This document shows positions 24,346 to 37,400 of a stretch of 64,000 nt of DNA, piece after piece. Source of the DNA: Bugulina stolonifera. Its lineage: Eukaryota; Bryozoa; Gymnolaemata; Cheilostomatida; Bugulidae. The notes beneath the pieces are model-generated. The model saw only the letters and a list, made by a program, of their open reading frames with translations. It did not search any database and was not told where the DNA came from. Numbering within the stretch: the first letter of the stretch is position 1; each line of letters begins with the position of its first letter. The stretch spans positions 6,070,496 through 6,134,495 of the forward strand of contig OW285193.1 in NCBI GenBank assembly GCA_935421135.1, read 5' to 3'. The position numbers were made by a program, and so were the translations under genes.

Positions 24346-24717
24346 GTCTATCACCACCAAATAAAGTAGTATAGATTGATCACAGACCACAGGCTACATT
24401 CCCAGTGTCAATTAACCAATCACTATGCAGGATAGGCCACTGGAGCATCTCTAAAAATCATGATTTTCATGTGGTGTTAAAACCATGTTAAACTATGAGA
24501 AAAGTTTTAATTTACATCTAATCATGTGCAAAAATATCTAATTACCTATATTATATACTCTATTGTAGTGGATGGCTTTTAAATCTTTCAAAATAAAAAG
24601 ATTAAAACCAAGCTGTATGAAAAATCATTCTCAACCATTTTTATTTTTGTATCCAATGAAATGGCCGCGTTGGACAATATAGCCAATCAGCAGCGAGCAC
24701 ACGTGATTTCTTGGATA

Positions 24718-24910
24718 GAGTTATCTTCTCATATTATGCTTAGTTGTAAACTGCAATGTATCATAATACATGTACATGCATACTATGTTTTACTTGTACT
24801 ACACTGATTCTAGCAAGTATTGCATAGAGTTATCTTCTCACATGCTTAGTTGCAAGCTATTAGATCATATTTTGTTCTACTTGTACACTGATTCTAACAA
24901 GTATTGCATT
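24718..24910 (+). repeat. Tandem duplication of about 100 bp
   Basis: GAGTTATCTTCTCA, ATGCTTAGTTG and ACTGATTCTA(G/A)CAAGTATTGCAT occur twice in the same order, first at about 24718-24826 and again at about 24827-24910. Confidence 0.8.
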
Positions 24911-25634
24911 ATGAAAGTGTTTTACATGCAATATTATATAATGAGCTGCATGACAATGTTATTTATGTTCTTGATCCTTGTTTAGATTGGATTCTACATT
25001 TGAACTCTTGAATATTTAAGTAACACACATCTAACATTACATATTAGGGAACAGTCCTACCTCACAGTATTGAGTATATACATGTAAATGTATATAATAT
25101 AATAATAATAATTGCATATACATGTATGATAATTTAGATCCGTAATAGAAATAGTTGTAATTAAAAGTAATATTCTCCAGCTCTATAGTTCTATGTATGA
25201 TTTAACATGTTTATGACTACACTTAGGCATAGTACAGCATAGAATATATAATATGATATTAGGATTATTGTGTTCTGGTGATGCAGCATTTTATGTCAGA
25301 ATGTTTGCCTCCTGGTCAAAGCCGATAGTGACATGTATGACTATGTAGCAAGCATGAAAAACATATATATTTTATACAGATCATAAGGTATAATACGATT
25401 TCAATTGTTTGACTAATTAATCGCATTTCTTTTCTGTCTTCTGTTCTAAATGTAAGCCAGCTGGCTAAAGGGTAATGGTGTACTTTGCCAGCCATTATCT
25501 ACATTGCGTGTGTCTCTCGCTCTCTTCATGTATTTGCTCTGTTTGTGTTCTAAAACATGAAAGTACAAGTTCAATTTTATGAGTCTTGATCTTGTAATAC
25601 CTAATTCCCCATATAATTGTTTCTGTGTTGGGCT

Positions 25635-25725
25635 GTATTATTATCATTAGTAGGCTGCATTACTATTACTAGTAGGCTGCATTACTATTACTAGTAGGCT
25701 GCATCACTATGCACTGGTAGGCTGG
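25635..25725 (+). repeat. Short tandem repeat, about 24-bp unit
   Basis: Three to four copies of ATTACTATTACTAGTAGGCTGC in a row, with degenerate edge units. Confidence 0.85.
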
Positions 25726-28402
25726 TATGAAACTACTATATTATGTACAATACATTATACAAGTTAGTAGTGAAGTACATGTACATTACTTGGCATTATG
25801 GCTCTGCTGCACTGCTAAGTAGCCAATAGCTGGCAAGTATAGTAGCTCTTAGTAAATAACATACCGCATGACATGACGCCGTAGGAATTATTGTCAACAC
25901 TAAGCCAAGTACGGTTTTCCCCACCTCTGGGCAGGCAATACAGCTCTTCTTTAAATCCTTATAACTTGGAAACTTTTGATAGCAGATACATAAATTATAT
26001 ATTAGAATGATGCTGAGAAGTTACTCTATCCATCCATGTAAAAAAAATGATAAAATTGTCATTTTGTAAAAATGGGTTAGAAACCCTACATAGTATTTCT
26101 ATGCTTCTAGACATTCATTGTTGCCAATAAAATCTTTCTTTCTTGCACGTCAACTCATGAGTTATGATAGGCTTTTTACCTGGCTTACAATCAGTCCTAA
26201 ATATCTGCGATATTTCTCTAATGCAGTAAACAGTAATAGACTGTATTGTTCAGTTATTAAGAGTACAACCTACCAGCAAAGGTCAAAAAGTTGATAAGTA
26301 CAATAAGGTCGGTCTCAAACTGGAAAGGAGTCCAAATTACGAGATGTACGAAATGATCTGGGATCGGAGCATAAAAAGACACTTGTCAATAGAACCAAAA
26401 AAGATCATTTACAAAGAAGTAAACTAACATAGCATGCAGGTACAGTATCCAATGTACCGGAAAGGTAGCACAATAAAAAGGTCTGCAATCACAACTGGTA
26501 CCAATTACAATATACAAACCACACCGTAGTACTGTCAAGACATTAAAAGGTAATGCAATAGTGAGAAATGTCTATGTCAATATTATATTTTCTGTCATTC
26601 AGATGTAGTGTCAACATGGCATACAGCAAGACATATCCATCATTACAGCGCAAGTCAGGTTATAAGCCTTTGCCAACTACAAATGCAAGTCATGGGTCCC
26701 TTTAATAAGCCACAAAATGTTGCTTGAATTAACTCGAGGGGAGTCTTTAACTTTAGTGTTATTTTCATCACAAATACAAGATAACACATAGATATAATAG
26801 ACCACTGAAATAGCGCTGCAGTCCGAGTCTAAACTTTTGCCAAGCTGCCAGGTGTTCATGTCAAGACTCTTAACATGAATAAAAGTAAATAAGACAAATA
26901 AAAGTGAATACTACCTCAGTCTTTACTATTAAACAATCATTGTATCATTTTCACTTTAAAGTCAAGTCATCAAGTAAGTCAAAGTTAGCAAGTCAAAAGG
27001 AAAGTATTTGTATAGGCAGTTCAAACCAAATTTGAAAAGCACAAAATGCTAAACCTTAATCAAGTTTATGTGGTTATATTTTATAGGCCTACATGTAGGC
27101 CTAAAGGCTAGAATGAGAAGTTCAAAGCTGATTTTCCTAGGTTCACTAGTAAAAGAGTTATAAGCAAAAGACTAGAGAGACCTGTAAAATTTAGCCAGAA
27201 TTTGCATTTGAAGTTCAGTTTCTCCCGATCTTCGAGTTAACAAGTGTATGCAGCTACAACAATAGCTAAGAGCTATTGTTCTAGGCTATGTCAAATTATA
27301 TATTTCTTGAATCTGTGCACTAAGCTTGACACACCTACTCTAAAGGCAGAAATTGTTTGTGCTAGAAAGTTTCGCAAGTCTGCTAATACTGAAGTATTCG
27401 TCAATGAAAGTTTTTAACAAATTTGTCCATCAAGTACCAAAATTGGTGTTTAAACCTGCACCTTTAGAGGAATTCCACTATATCTATTGTGTAGAGCATA
27501 TTTTTGGCTTGGGCATGATGTGCATATTGTATAAGTTGAGTGTTTTTACTAAAGTGAAATTCTACTTTGAAGAACCTGAAAATACTGTGCTATGTCAAAA
27601 GCTCAGAAGTTTGCATCTGAAAATAACCTTATTCTGATGATGTAACAAAGCAGGATGCCTGTCAAATGATGCTATCCATATCACCAAGGGAGGCCAACCA
27701 ATACTTCAATTAACGAAGGAAGTTAGTTTGTGTTCATATTAGGTAATTCATCATAGCCAAGCGAACAATGGTGGCAAATCCCTGCAGACTAGCCAAAGTT
27801 GATTTTCGCTTCTCTCAAAATTATCGGAATATAAATAAAGTTCACTCCACAGAGCAATAACTGAAGTAGGTTACTGTGGTTGAGCTACTCGTACATTTCT
27901 ATGGGCAAGTAATGTCACATACACACCTGAGAATAAAATCTGAGCATTTTGAAATTGTACTAAACATCAAAGTAAGGTTCATCAATTGTTAGAACTTTCA
28001 CATGAATTTGAAGCTAAAAATATGCTCTACACATCTAGTATAGTGAAGTCCGTGTCGAGGTACAGGTTCAAGCATTCATTTTCTAATATAAAACACATGC
28101 AACTACCCTCATTGTCATAGCAGCAAGCACTTTTGTTTTATTTGTAAACAGTTTTCAAATTAAGTCTATGGTGGGTCGACTTGGACAAAATCATCAAGAT
28201 TTGCCTTCAAAAGAGGGCCCGTATTTGTAAAATATGTTCCAAAGACATGTTTTATGTCCAAGTAAATGTATTATGCAAAATATTGTCTTGCATTTGCAAT
28301 TATCTCATCCTTCTTTACTACTGTGCTCTATAGATTTGAGATCATGTAAAGTACTGTTTATTAATTTTAGATCCATTTTGGTTTTTGAGTGGAAAGTCCA
28401 GA

Positions 28403-31400
28403 ATGTCTAGCAGAAGGAAGAAAGCTAAACCTGTTAAGAGACAAACTTATGGAGTCATAGATTTAACAAGTAAGGGTAGTTCTTGTGCTACTGTAAAACC
28501 AGGCCAAGAAGTACATGTTGTGTACCATGTGTTCTGTTGATCGAGTCTGGAATTAACTATCAATCTAGAAGTACTCCACAAGATTTCAAGGTTTTAAGTC
28601 GCATGATCAAGCTTTAGCAAAATTTGGTTCTTAATTATGATACGAATGAATGCCTCCTCTTTCGGTAACAAAATCCTAGAAGCAGAACGTGCTAACCACA
28701 ATGACCTACACTTGATCGAACTCCCGCAATTTCACCAAAACTATACAATATATAGCCAGCTGTTGTCATAATCTACAGAACACATTTGTGATAAATGTGA
28801 TAAATGACAATTTTTCTAACCTAAACATATTTGTATGTTTTGTATTCTTTTTGCAAAAATTTGAAACTACAATTCGATCATCAGATTCTTGTCCAGGCTT
28901 TGCTGTCATGGTGATGGTTTACTTTTTGTTGTGCATGTTGAGTTTTGTTTTCCCTTGTTGATCATTTCTATGGTGTAGGATGTACCATATCAACTAATCC
29001 AAGAAAGTATCTTATGCACCTACAATATAATAAGTAGTCATCTACATGTAGGTTATATTTATGCTATTTACATTCACCTCTGTGTTCAGAAGTGGAATGC
29101 TCATATTGTAGATAAAGGGAACACCAAAGACAGTAGCACATCAAAAGAAAGAGAAGATACTCCGTTGAATAGTCTTTTGGATCAAGCGGCTTTTTACATT
29201 CACCTGACAAACCGAGAGTCAGTTGTAAGTCCCGGTGTATTACCATACTATCGCCCTTCTATGTTTTGTATATCTACAACGGATGAAGTAAACATGGTAG
29301 CTTTTGTTTTTTGTCAGAATTAAAGCAGGGAAAGTTGTGTTCTCTGTATATTTTTAGGTAGACCTAACCACAAGCATCAAATTGGTGTGCAGTACTGCAC
29401 AACCAGAGGCAAGGGGCGAGTTAGTAATTTAGACTAGTTCATTTGAATTGTCAATTGAAGTTTAACCCACTGGTATCTATTATTTCATTTCAGACCGGGG
29501 ACCTACTGACTAACAGCTGTCAGTACAAGTACTTAGGTAATTTCTTCATATCCATACCAGAATCGGAGTCCACTCCACCCAAAGTTACCGAAATGTGGCT
29601 GTATATGTCAGATAATGTGCAGGGACAGCATTTCCTCTACCAGGAGCAGAATGCAGCGTATGTATCTATATTTTAGTTTGAGGTTTGTAAGAAACATGTA
29701 CAGCCGTATATTAATGATAACCTATTTCATTGTTTGCACATAGATGCCTTACTATAAAAGTCCTTTCAGACTGCAGTTTCTGCCAACTACTAGCGACCAA
29801 TGCTAACTACAACTATGTTATATAGTGACCTGCTCCAGTGAGCTATGGAGGTCAACAAGCTTGACTTTAAATCCCTCCGCTAATCGACCACATGCCAGCT
29901 ATAAATTATTGTAGTTAATAAATAACCAAATGCAATGTGAAAGCAGTATACTGATATGCAGGTAATAGAAAGCTGTGGATCTTACACTGTAACCCACCAG
30001 GACTCACAGCTATCTGTAATATGCTGGTCTTGCACCCACTACATTGCCTTCTTATCCTGCAGGTCTAAGAACCAGTATTTGGTAACATTTAGCAAGAGGT
30101 CCACAGCTCATCTGATATCAAGGCTGGCTGTGGGAATGTCTCCATATTCTATGCTATGTCTTTTATATCATACATCCTCAGATAGTAGAACAATCGATAT
30201 TCAGGTTAGTGAGTGTTTTCATTACAATTCATACTGAGTTCTGCTAGTCCAGGGGTAGAATGTAATCGAAGTGCATTCGCACTCGATATCAGCTTTCAAC
30301 TTCATACATACTATAATAGTGTTTATACTAAACTGAGGCTTATTTTAAACTCCTAATAGCTGTTTACTCGAGTCGGAGCCGAAGTCAACTACTAACTGAT
30401 GAAGGGGCCGACCCATTGTTAGCATATTCCAGTACGTAGAGGTGTAGGTATAATGGCCTCACTCAAGGAGTTTCATTTGCCTCTCCAGTGTACATGTACA
30501 TAGCAGCAGCTCTTCCTGAGCTATCCACTAGGTTGGAGTTGTATCACCCCTTTTTTGACGTAAATGCATTTGATCGTACCAGAATTTGTGTGACAATGAA
30601 CAGCCAGTAGGAATGAAGACGACAGCTATTAGTTTTACGTCTAAATCAACCACTGTAAATATACATTCTACTGTGTTGTTGAATGTGTTTGATGCGTTTA
30701 GTGGGTATACATAGAATAGCTACTGTGCATACATAACATGGTACAGCTAATACATACATTGCAGGTATACATAGATCAAAAGTATGTCATAGACATGACG
30801 AGGCATACAAGTTACCATACCAAAGTTCTTCCCAGAGTTCTTTACTCAATACCGGCTGCCCTGCATCTCACCGGCTCTGGTGTAGTGGCCGAGTGTGAAG
30901 AGAAAACAGGTTGGTATAACATCCAGATTGTCTAGTAATTGGTAACTATAATGCCTGGTCTATGTGAGCAAAGTTTGTGCTGGTGAATGTTGAAAGCTGG
31001 CCATCATAATTTGCCCTGGACTTAATCAAAACCTGTTCTCCATGTATACCAAGCATGAATCATAAGACTGTCGTCTGTCTAACCATCATGTTTTAGAGCT
31101 TGTATGAACGGCAGAAATGTGGTAAAAATGCGCTTTTCACGACAGAGCTGTGTAGCACTGAACCACTATACTAACCTTTTCACTCTTCAAGTCAAATTTC
31201 TCTTATATTTAGTTATGCAATGAAGTGTATTACACGGTTGTTTGAAAATGTGTGAAGATGACCTAAGCTATCAGTAGCTGTGTATATATAACAACTAATA
31301 CATTCCATGCACCACTCTGTTACAGTAACTGAACCGATAATACCACCGATACCCTCATCACGCCACGACCTAGCCAGTCTGTACCGTGCTGTGAAGGACA

Positions 31401-34400
31401 AACCTTGCCTCTCCTCCACTCTACATCAAGAACTCAAAAGGGTCCTTGATGTGGGTTCAAGTGATGCCATCCAATCAGAGTCGAGTAAACACAGGCTGCT
31501 CAGTAAACTGAGACCTTATCAACTGAAAGCCGTCAAATGGATGATCTCTATGGAGAGAGGTACGTGTATGATCATGCTAGTAGGGTTCACTAACGAGATT
31601 TTATGGGCTCTGTGTTAGGGTATGGGTTGGGAGCATTGTATTATGTCTTCATACACAAGGGCTAGTCACTTATTATAAGCAGCTAGTTATACACTGTTTG
31701 TTTTTATGAGGAGAGTCGGATAATAAGGCCAGTAATATGTATGCACCCTGTTCACTATTATATCGTTATGGTTAAGTTGCAAAGTTTTGATGGCTTAGTT
31801 GGTCTGTTTTATTTAAAGCAGATATCCTTTTTACAAATGTCTGGTAAATGTAAACTATATCAAATCTCATTTGCTCCGTTACTTATACTACATAACATGC
31901 TGTGGTTTGTTAGGCTGGTACAGCGATGCTTATAAGCAGAGTATGCAGGAGTTATTCCATCCTCTCAGTGGAACAGACCTCTACATCAACAGAGACAGTG
32001 GGTTACTTGCTCACCAACCTCCTAGACTTCATCTCATGCCTGGTGGTATACTAGCTGATGAAATGGGACTCGGTAAAACTGTAGAGGTCGGTGCACATAC
32101 TAGTAGAATCTATTGTTTGTGATACAATGTCACAATTTCATGCTTGTTGTATATTTCAATTGAGTAAGAAGTAATACTGTACATATAATGTACAAATGTA
32201 TCTGTGTGACTGACATAATTAATGTACATGTTTCACTGTTTTACCTGACATAAATATGACAACATATTTTCTGATAGCACAATGCATATGTCGTGTGACA
32301 GCGTATTGTATGTCATTTGACGACGTACTCTACATCGTGTGACAGCGTACTGTATATCGTGTGACAGCGTACTGTATATCATGTGACAGCGTACTGTATG
32401 TCATGTGACAGCGTGCTGTACATCATGTGACAGCGTACTGTATGTCATGTGACAGCATACTGTATGTCATGTGACAGCGTACTGTATGTCATGTGATATG
32501 TTCTAGGTGCTGACCTGTATGGTTGGTAACCCTAGACAGGACTTGGATGTAGCACCAGGTGAAAACTCTCCGCTGTTACCAGGTGACTATTGTGTCCTGG
32601 ATTCAGATGATGCAGACTGCATCAGTCTCATTGGTTGTGATGATGCTCTACTAAATGAGCTGCGTAGACTTAAAGAGTTGAGAAGGGTAGGAGAGGAGAG
32701 TAATGGATATCAACATATAGATGCTACTAGAAAGGGTGTTAATGGTTACGCACCACAAAGGCTGGAGTGTCCCTGTGGAACTCGCACTAATTCAAAGGTA
32801 TTAATTTTGTGAATAATAGGACGAGACGCATTTTATATTTTTATTGACTCCTAATATTTCGATGTATGTCCATACATCATCATCAGATGATGATGTATGG
32901 ACATACATCGAAATATTAGGAGTCAATAAAAATATAAAATGCATCTCGTCTTATTATTCATTCTAAAGATACTTGCTCGCACCAACATTTTCCAATATTA
33001 ATTTTGTGCGTGCACTGATAGCAGCCAGTCTATTATTATGTAGAATAGTAGAATCATTCCTCTATGACTGGTATGCTGGAGGTGGAAGTCACACCACCTT
33101 CCTATTTCCTCTTGATTCGTTCAGGTCAAGGTCGAGTGTAGTATGTGCTCACTGCAGCAGCATGCTTCCTGTGTAGGATATGACATCAGAGATCCGTATA
33201 GAGGAGCCTATAAATGTCCCCATTGTCATGTCATTTCGGTAAGTTTCTACTCTTGCCTTATAACTAGCCTCCTGTATTATTATAATTATATTCTTTACTG
33301 TATAATGTATATTCTAACAGCTCGAAGTGCGGAGGTAGCTCATAGTTTCACTAATTGTAGGAACCAATCAGGAGCGGAGCTACTCTCATCATCGCGCCGT
33401 CCAGTATTAGACATCAATGGAGAGAGGAAATCATTAAACATGTCGGTTCTTCTCAGCTTAAAGTTTTGGTACGTCACGTAAATATTTCTTCTGCTCTTTA
33501 AACATTTGTAAGCTAAGTCAGTATATTTGTATTAAAGTATATATTTTATATTACACACATCTGATTGGAAAGCTTGGAAAAGCAACACCTTGTTTATACA
33601 ACGTTACTACCTGTAATTGATTATACATGTACCAAAGTTAGTTATGACATGTTGCTGAGTATACTATATATTATAGTAGATGCAATGTCCCTTACCATCT
33701 CCGTGGTTGCTTACATAGACAACGGCATTGTGTTGCCAGGTGGAGATAGATTTTATGTGTAGCCTATACGAGTAAAGCATACTCATTCCGTGAAATGCAT
33801 GTACATGTATGTGTATGTGTATTATATCCATATATGTACGTGCATGTTTATTATATGCTATCACATTACATGTAGATATCACTAATAGCTTCACCTGTCT
33901 TTAGGAATATGAAGGCGTTTCGTCTAAAAAGGATTATGTTCAGCCCATGACACTCGCGAGACAGGATATTGTCATCACCACTTATGATGTGCTGAGGGCG
34001 GAGCTTAAATCTACCCAAGTGCCTCATAGTAATAGCGAAGTTGGACGAAAATTTCGTAAACCAAAGCGTTTTATGGCCCTTCCTAGTCCCCTTACAGCTG
34101 TGCAGTGGTGGAGAGTAAGTTTGGCTCATATAACTTTATTCTATGCGCAGATAACTGGGCTTTGTTATTTATTTTATTACATAAATGTTCAACATAGGAC
34201 AGTGTAGCATAATTTTTATAATGTGCCACAGCAATGACAAGTTACGTCATATTGCACACACAAACCTTGTTCAGCACTAACCTTCCGTCGCCTTTGGCGG
34301 GGGCCTGCTCCCAGGTTCTTGTAATTAATATAGGCCATTGCTATAACCATTCACCTTACATGCATCACCTTTAGTCAGTGTGTAATGTATACCTGTGCTC

Positions 34401-37400
34401 CCTGGTTTCTTAGGTGTGTTTAGACGAGGCACAGATGGTAGAGTCCGTAACCACAGCTACATCGGAGATGGCACTAAAGCTATCTGCTGTAAACAGGTGG
34501 TGTGTGACCGGTACTCCTATTAACACTTCCGTAGCAGATCTCTACGGTCTAATAGTCTTTCTATCTGCTGCTCCGTTCTCTTCCTTACCAGTAAGTTACA
34601 TGTAGATGTGGGTGTGTGCATATCTATACACATCATTGTGTGTATCTATTCACATCAGTGTGTGTATCTATAGACATCAGTGTGTGCATCTATAGACATC
34701 ATTGTGTGTATCTATAGACATCATTGTGTGTATCTATAGACATCATTGTGTGTGTAAGTTAGAGATAGATATGGATAGATTAGACATCAGTGTGTAGTGT
34801 TGTTGGAAAGGGAGATCTGAATGATAGGCTAAGGTATAATGTTAGCTAACTCTATATACATGTATCTTTAGTAGCCAAAATTCTGCAAGAAGCACATCTG
34901 CATACCAATTGTCATGCATTGTGTATAAGAATTGTCAGGTTTGTCGTGTAAAGGAAACAATGTGTGTGGTGTTATCCACTATTCACAATATTGTAGATTC
35001 CGTGTTTTATGTTATTATTGCACCTTTTTACCTTGGAATAAACAGAAATGAAACGCATCAACTTTTCATTAGGTTGCAGCATAGAGCTACAGCTAGAGAT
35101 GTGTGGATGTGTATAAACTGTATGCATGTATGAACACTTGTATATGAACTGTCTGAGTCTACATATCACCCATATTTGGTCTCATCCTAACAGGTGTGGA
35201 ACGGCTTCCTATACAGACCGTACTGTTCAGGGTCACCTGAGAATCTGCATGCATTACTAAGACATGTTATGTGGAGGACTGGTAAAGAGGCAGTGAAACA
35301 TCAGGTAAAGGATACCATAATATAGTTATATCTATGATATACACTCTATCGTAAAGTCTGTATACCGTATATCTGTATGTACAGTTAAGGCTAGCTGAAC
35401 AGAAGGAAGTCCTACACCACGTCACATTTACTCCCGTGGAGGATCTCTTCTACAGAAAGATCTACTCCGAGTGTAGAGCACATCTACTGCAGGCTCTCGA
35501 TCGCTACCCAGACAAAAAAGTCAGACTAGATTCTCTCTCGGCCAATGAGATGTCAGCGGTGAGAAGACACGCCTACTATACCTAGTTTAATACATTGTAA
35601 TGCATATGATGTGTAGGTTTCTCCCGCAGTGACTTATCACATGCCCACTCTGTCTGTATGTCACACCTGCTGTCAGAATAAGATATTCCTAGTCTCAAAG
35701 GAGTGACTTGCTTTGGTCAGAAATCTAAAGTTCCTACCTGAACTTCCTGCATAAATACATCAGCATATATTCTCTGCTGTATATTTTTCACTGGTGTGTC
35801 ATCAAAAAATCATAATTTCTTGTTAGTCCTAAATAAAATCACCTCACTCACCCTTATTTGCTATTGGTCCACTGTTCTCAGCATGTACCATGCTAAATAT
35901 ATGTTTATTTCTTGGAGGCCTGGTTGTCCAAACATGTTTAACGGGTGTTCACCTATATTTCAGTTACTACATAAATTCATGGGGTTGAGGAAGGCATGCT
36001 GCTACCCCCAACTCGCTCACTACAGTGCAACACATCTGAAATCAGCTGCATGGCAGTGGGTCGCTGATGGTTCTAAGGCTAAGAGAGTGGGGCACAAGTC
36101 TAACCTCACCATGGATCAGTTGTTACAACAGATGACTAAAAAGGTGAAGGTCGAATGTGAGGAGTCTCAGAGATGTATCGTAGCGGCTTTAAATGGACAG
36201 GCAGCTTGTCATCTCATGAAACAGGAAGTATGTTTGCTTATGTCAGCATTACCTACTCTCTACAGCAGCTACATTACTCCTGCCTCCGATAACATAGCCC
36301 TTATTATGCAATATAATATTATATTAATGTAGTGCGATATACTATTAATATTCTTTCACGGCGTTATAATACATGTACATGGACACAGCAAAATGGTGGG
36401 GATTCTACATCAACATAGTATTTCTCCGTTTGCCCTCTTCACTCTAGTATACACGTATAATAATCTTCCACAGTACAACGAAGCAATCCTAAAGTATCTA
36501 GAAGTTCTGAAGCCTTCCACTGTCTACGATGACATAAGAACGGACCCGCTCCAGCTAATGCATGCCGCACACAACCTTAGGTAAGTCAATGTACTGTACA
36601 ACCTATACTGCAGTGTACATCATACACTACAATACACACCATACACTACAATACACTCCATACACTACGACACACACCATACACTACAATTCGTACCATG
36701 CACTGCGCTCTACACCTTGAGCTACAATACACGCCATGCACTACAATATGCGCGATGCATTGCAATACATACCATACATTACAATACACACCGTACACTA
36801 CAATACACATCGTACACCACAATATACATTATGCACTACCGTGGACACCATACACTACACATTGTAGAGAGACGCTGCTCACACACAACCTACCCTCACA
36901 CTCACATATAGACACGGATCAGCTGTATACAGATGAAGTGAATCTCTCTGATAAATACCTGGAGAAGTCAGTGTCCGCGGTCAGTACAGAGATGTCTAAC
37001 TACAACTCTCTCTCCAATGATGTCTTCAATAACCGGCTCATTCAAGTAGAGGTACTGTTTATGCGCATGATCCACTCTTGATAGTTGACTGAAATCTGGA
37101 CTGGAGTGTAACCATCATGAAATAGCAGCGTTACATCCTTAACTTGCTACTCATTTGTGTACAATGTATTTAAGTTTTGATTTGTATTCATATGCTCAAT
37201 AATAGGGCCTCACACTATGTTATGTTACCTATGTATTTCATTCTCCATTCGTAAGCTATGGTAGTAACACCGGATAGCCACATCATCAGAGTATTTTTGA
37301 AGTTATGAATTCTGTAAATATGTATGCATGTATTTGTAAACGTACTTTAGTTGTGCTCCTCATATTCTTAATATCCGCACCTCATTTGGCCTTCACCTTG

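Larger units (their letters stand above)
17281..28402. other. Intergenic region between DONSON and SHPRH
   Basis: About 11 kb separating two divergently oriented genes, DONSON (-) and SHPRH (+). No host exon was recognised. It holds AT-rich low-complexity DNA, dispersed and tandem repeats listed separately, and short transposon-like frames such as 22699-22953 (+), whose SPPRKSLLKIRATHANYVA stretch resembles C-terminal ends of uncharacterised transposon proteins. Promoters for both genes must lie at its two edges, but no motif is diagnostic. Confidence 0.5.

Noticed and set aside
35796..36332. 178-codon plus-strand frame
   Set aside because: It is the SHPRH exon 35964-36227 read through into flanking introns; acceptor and donor are clear.
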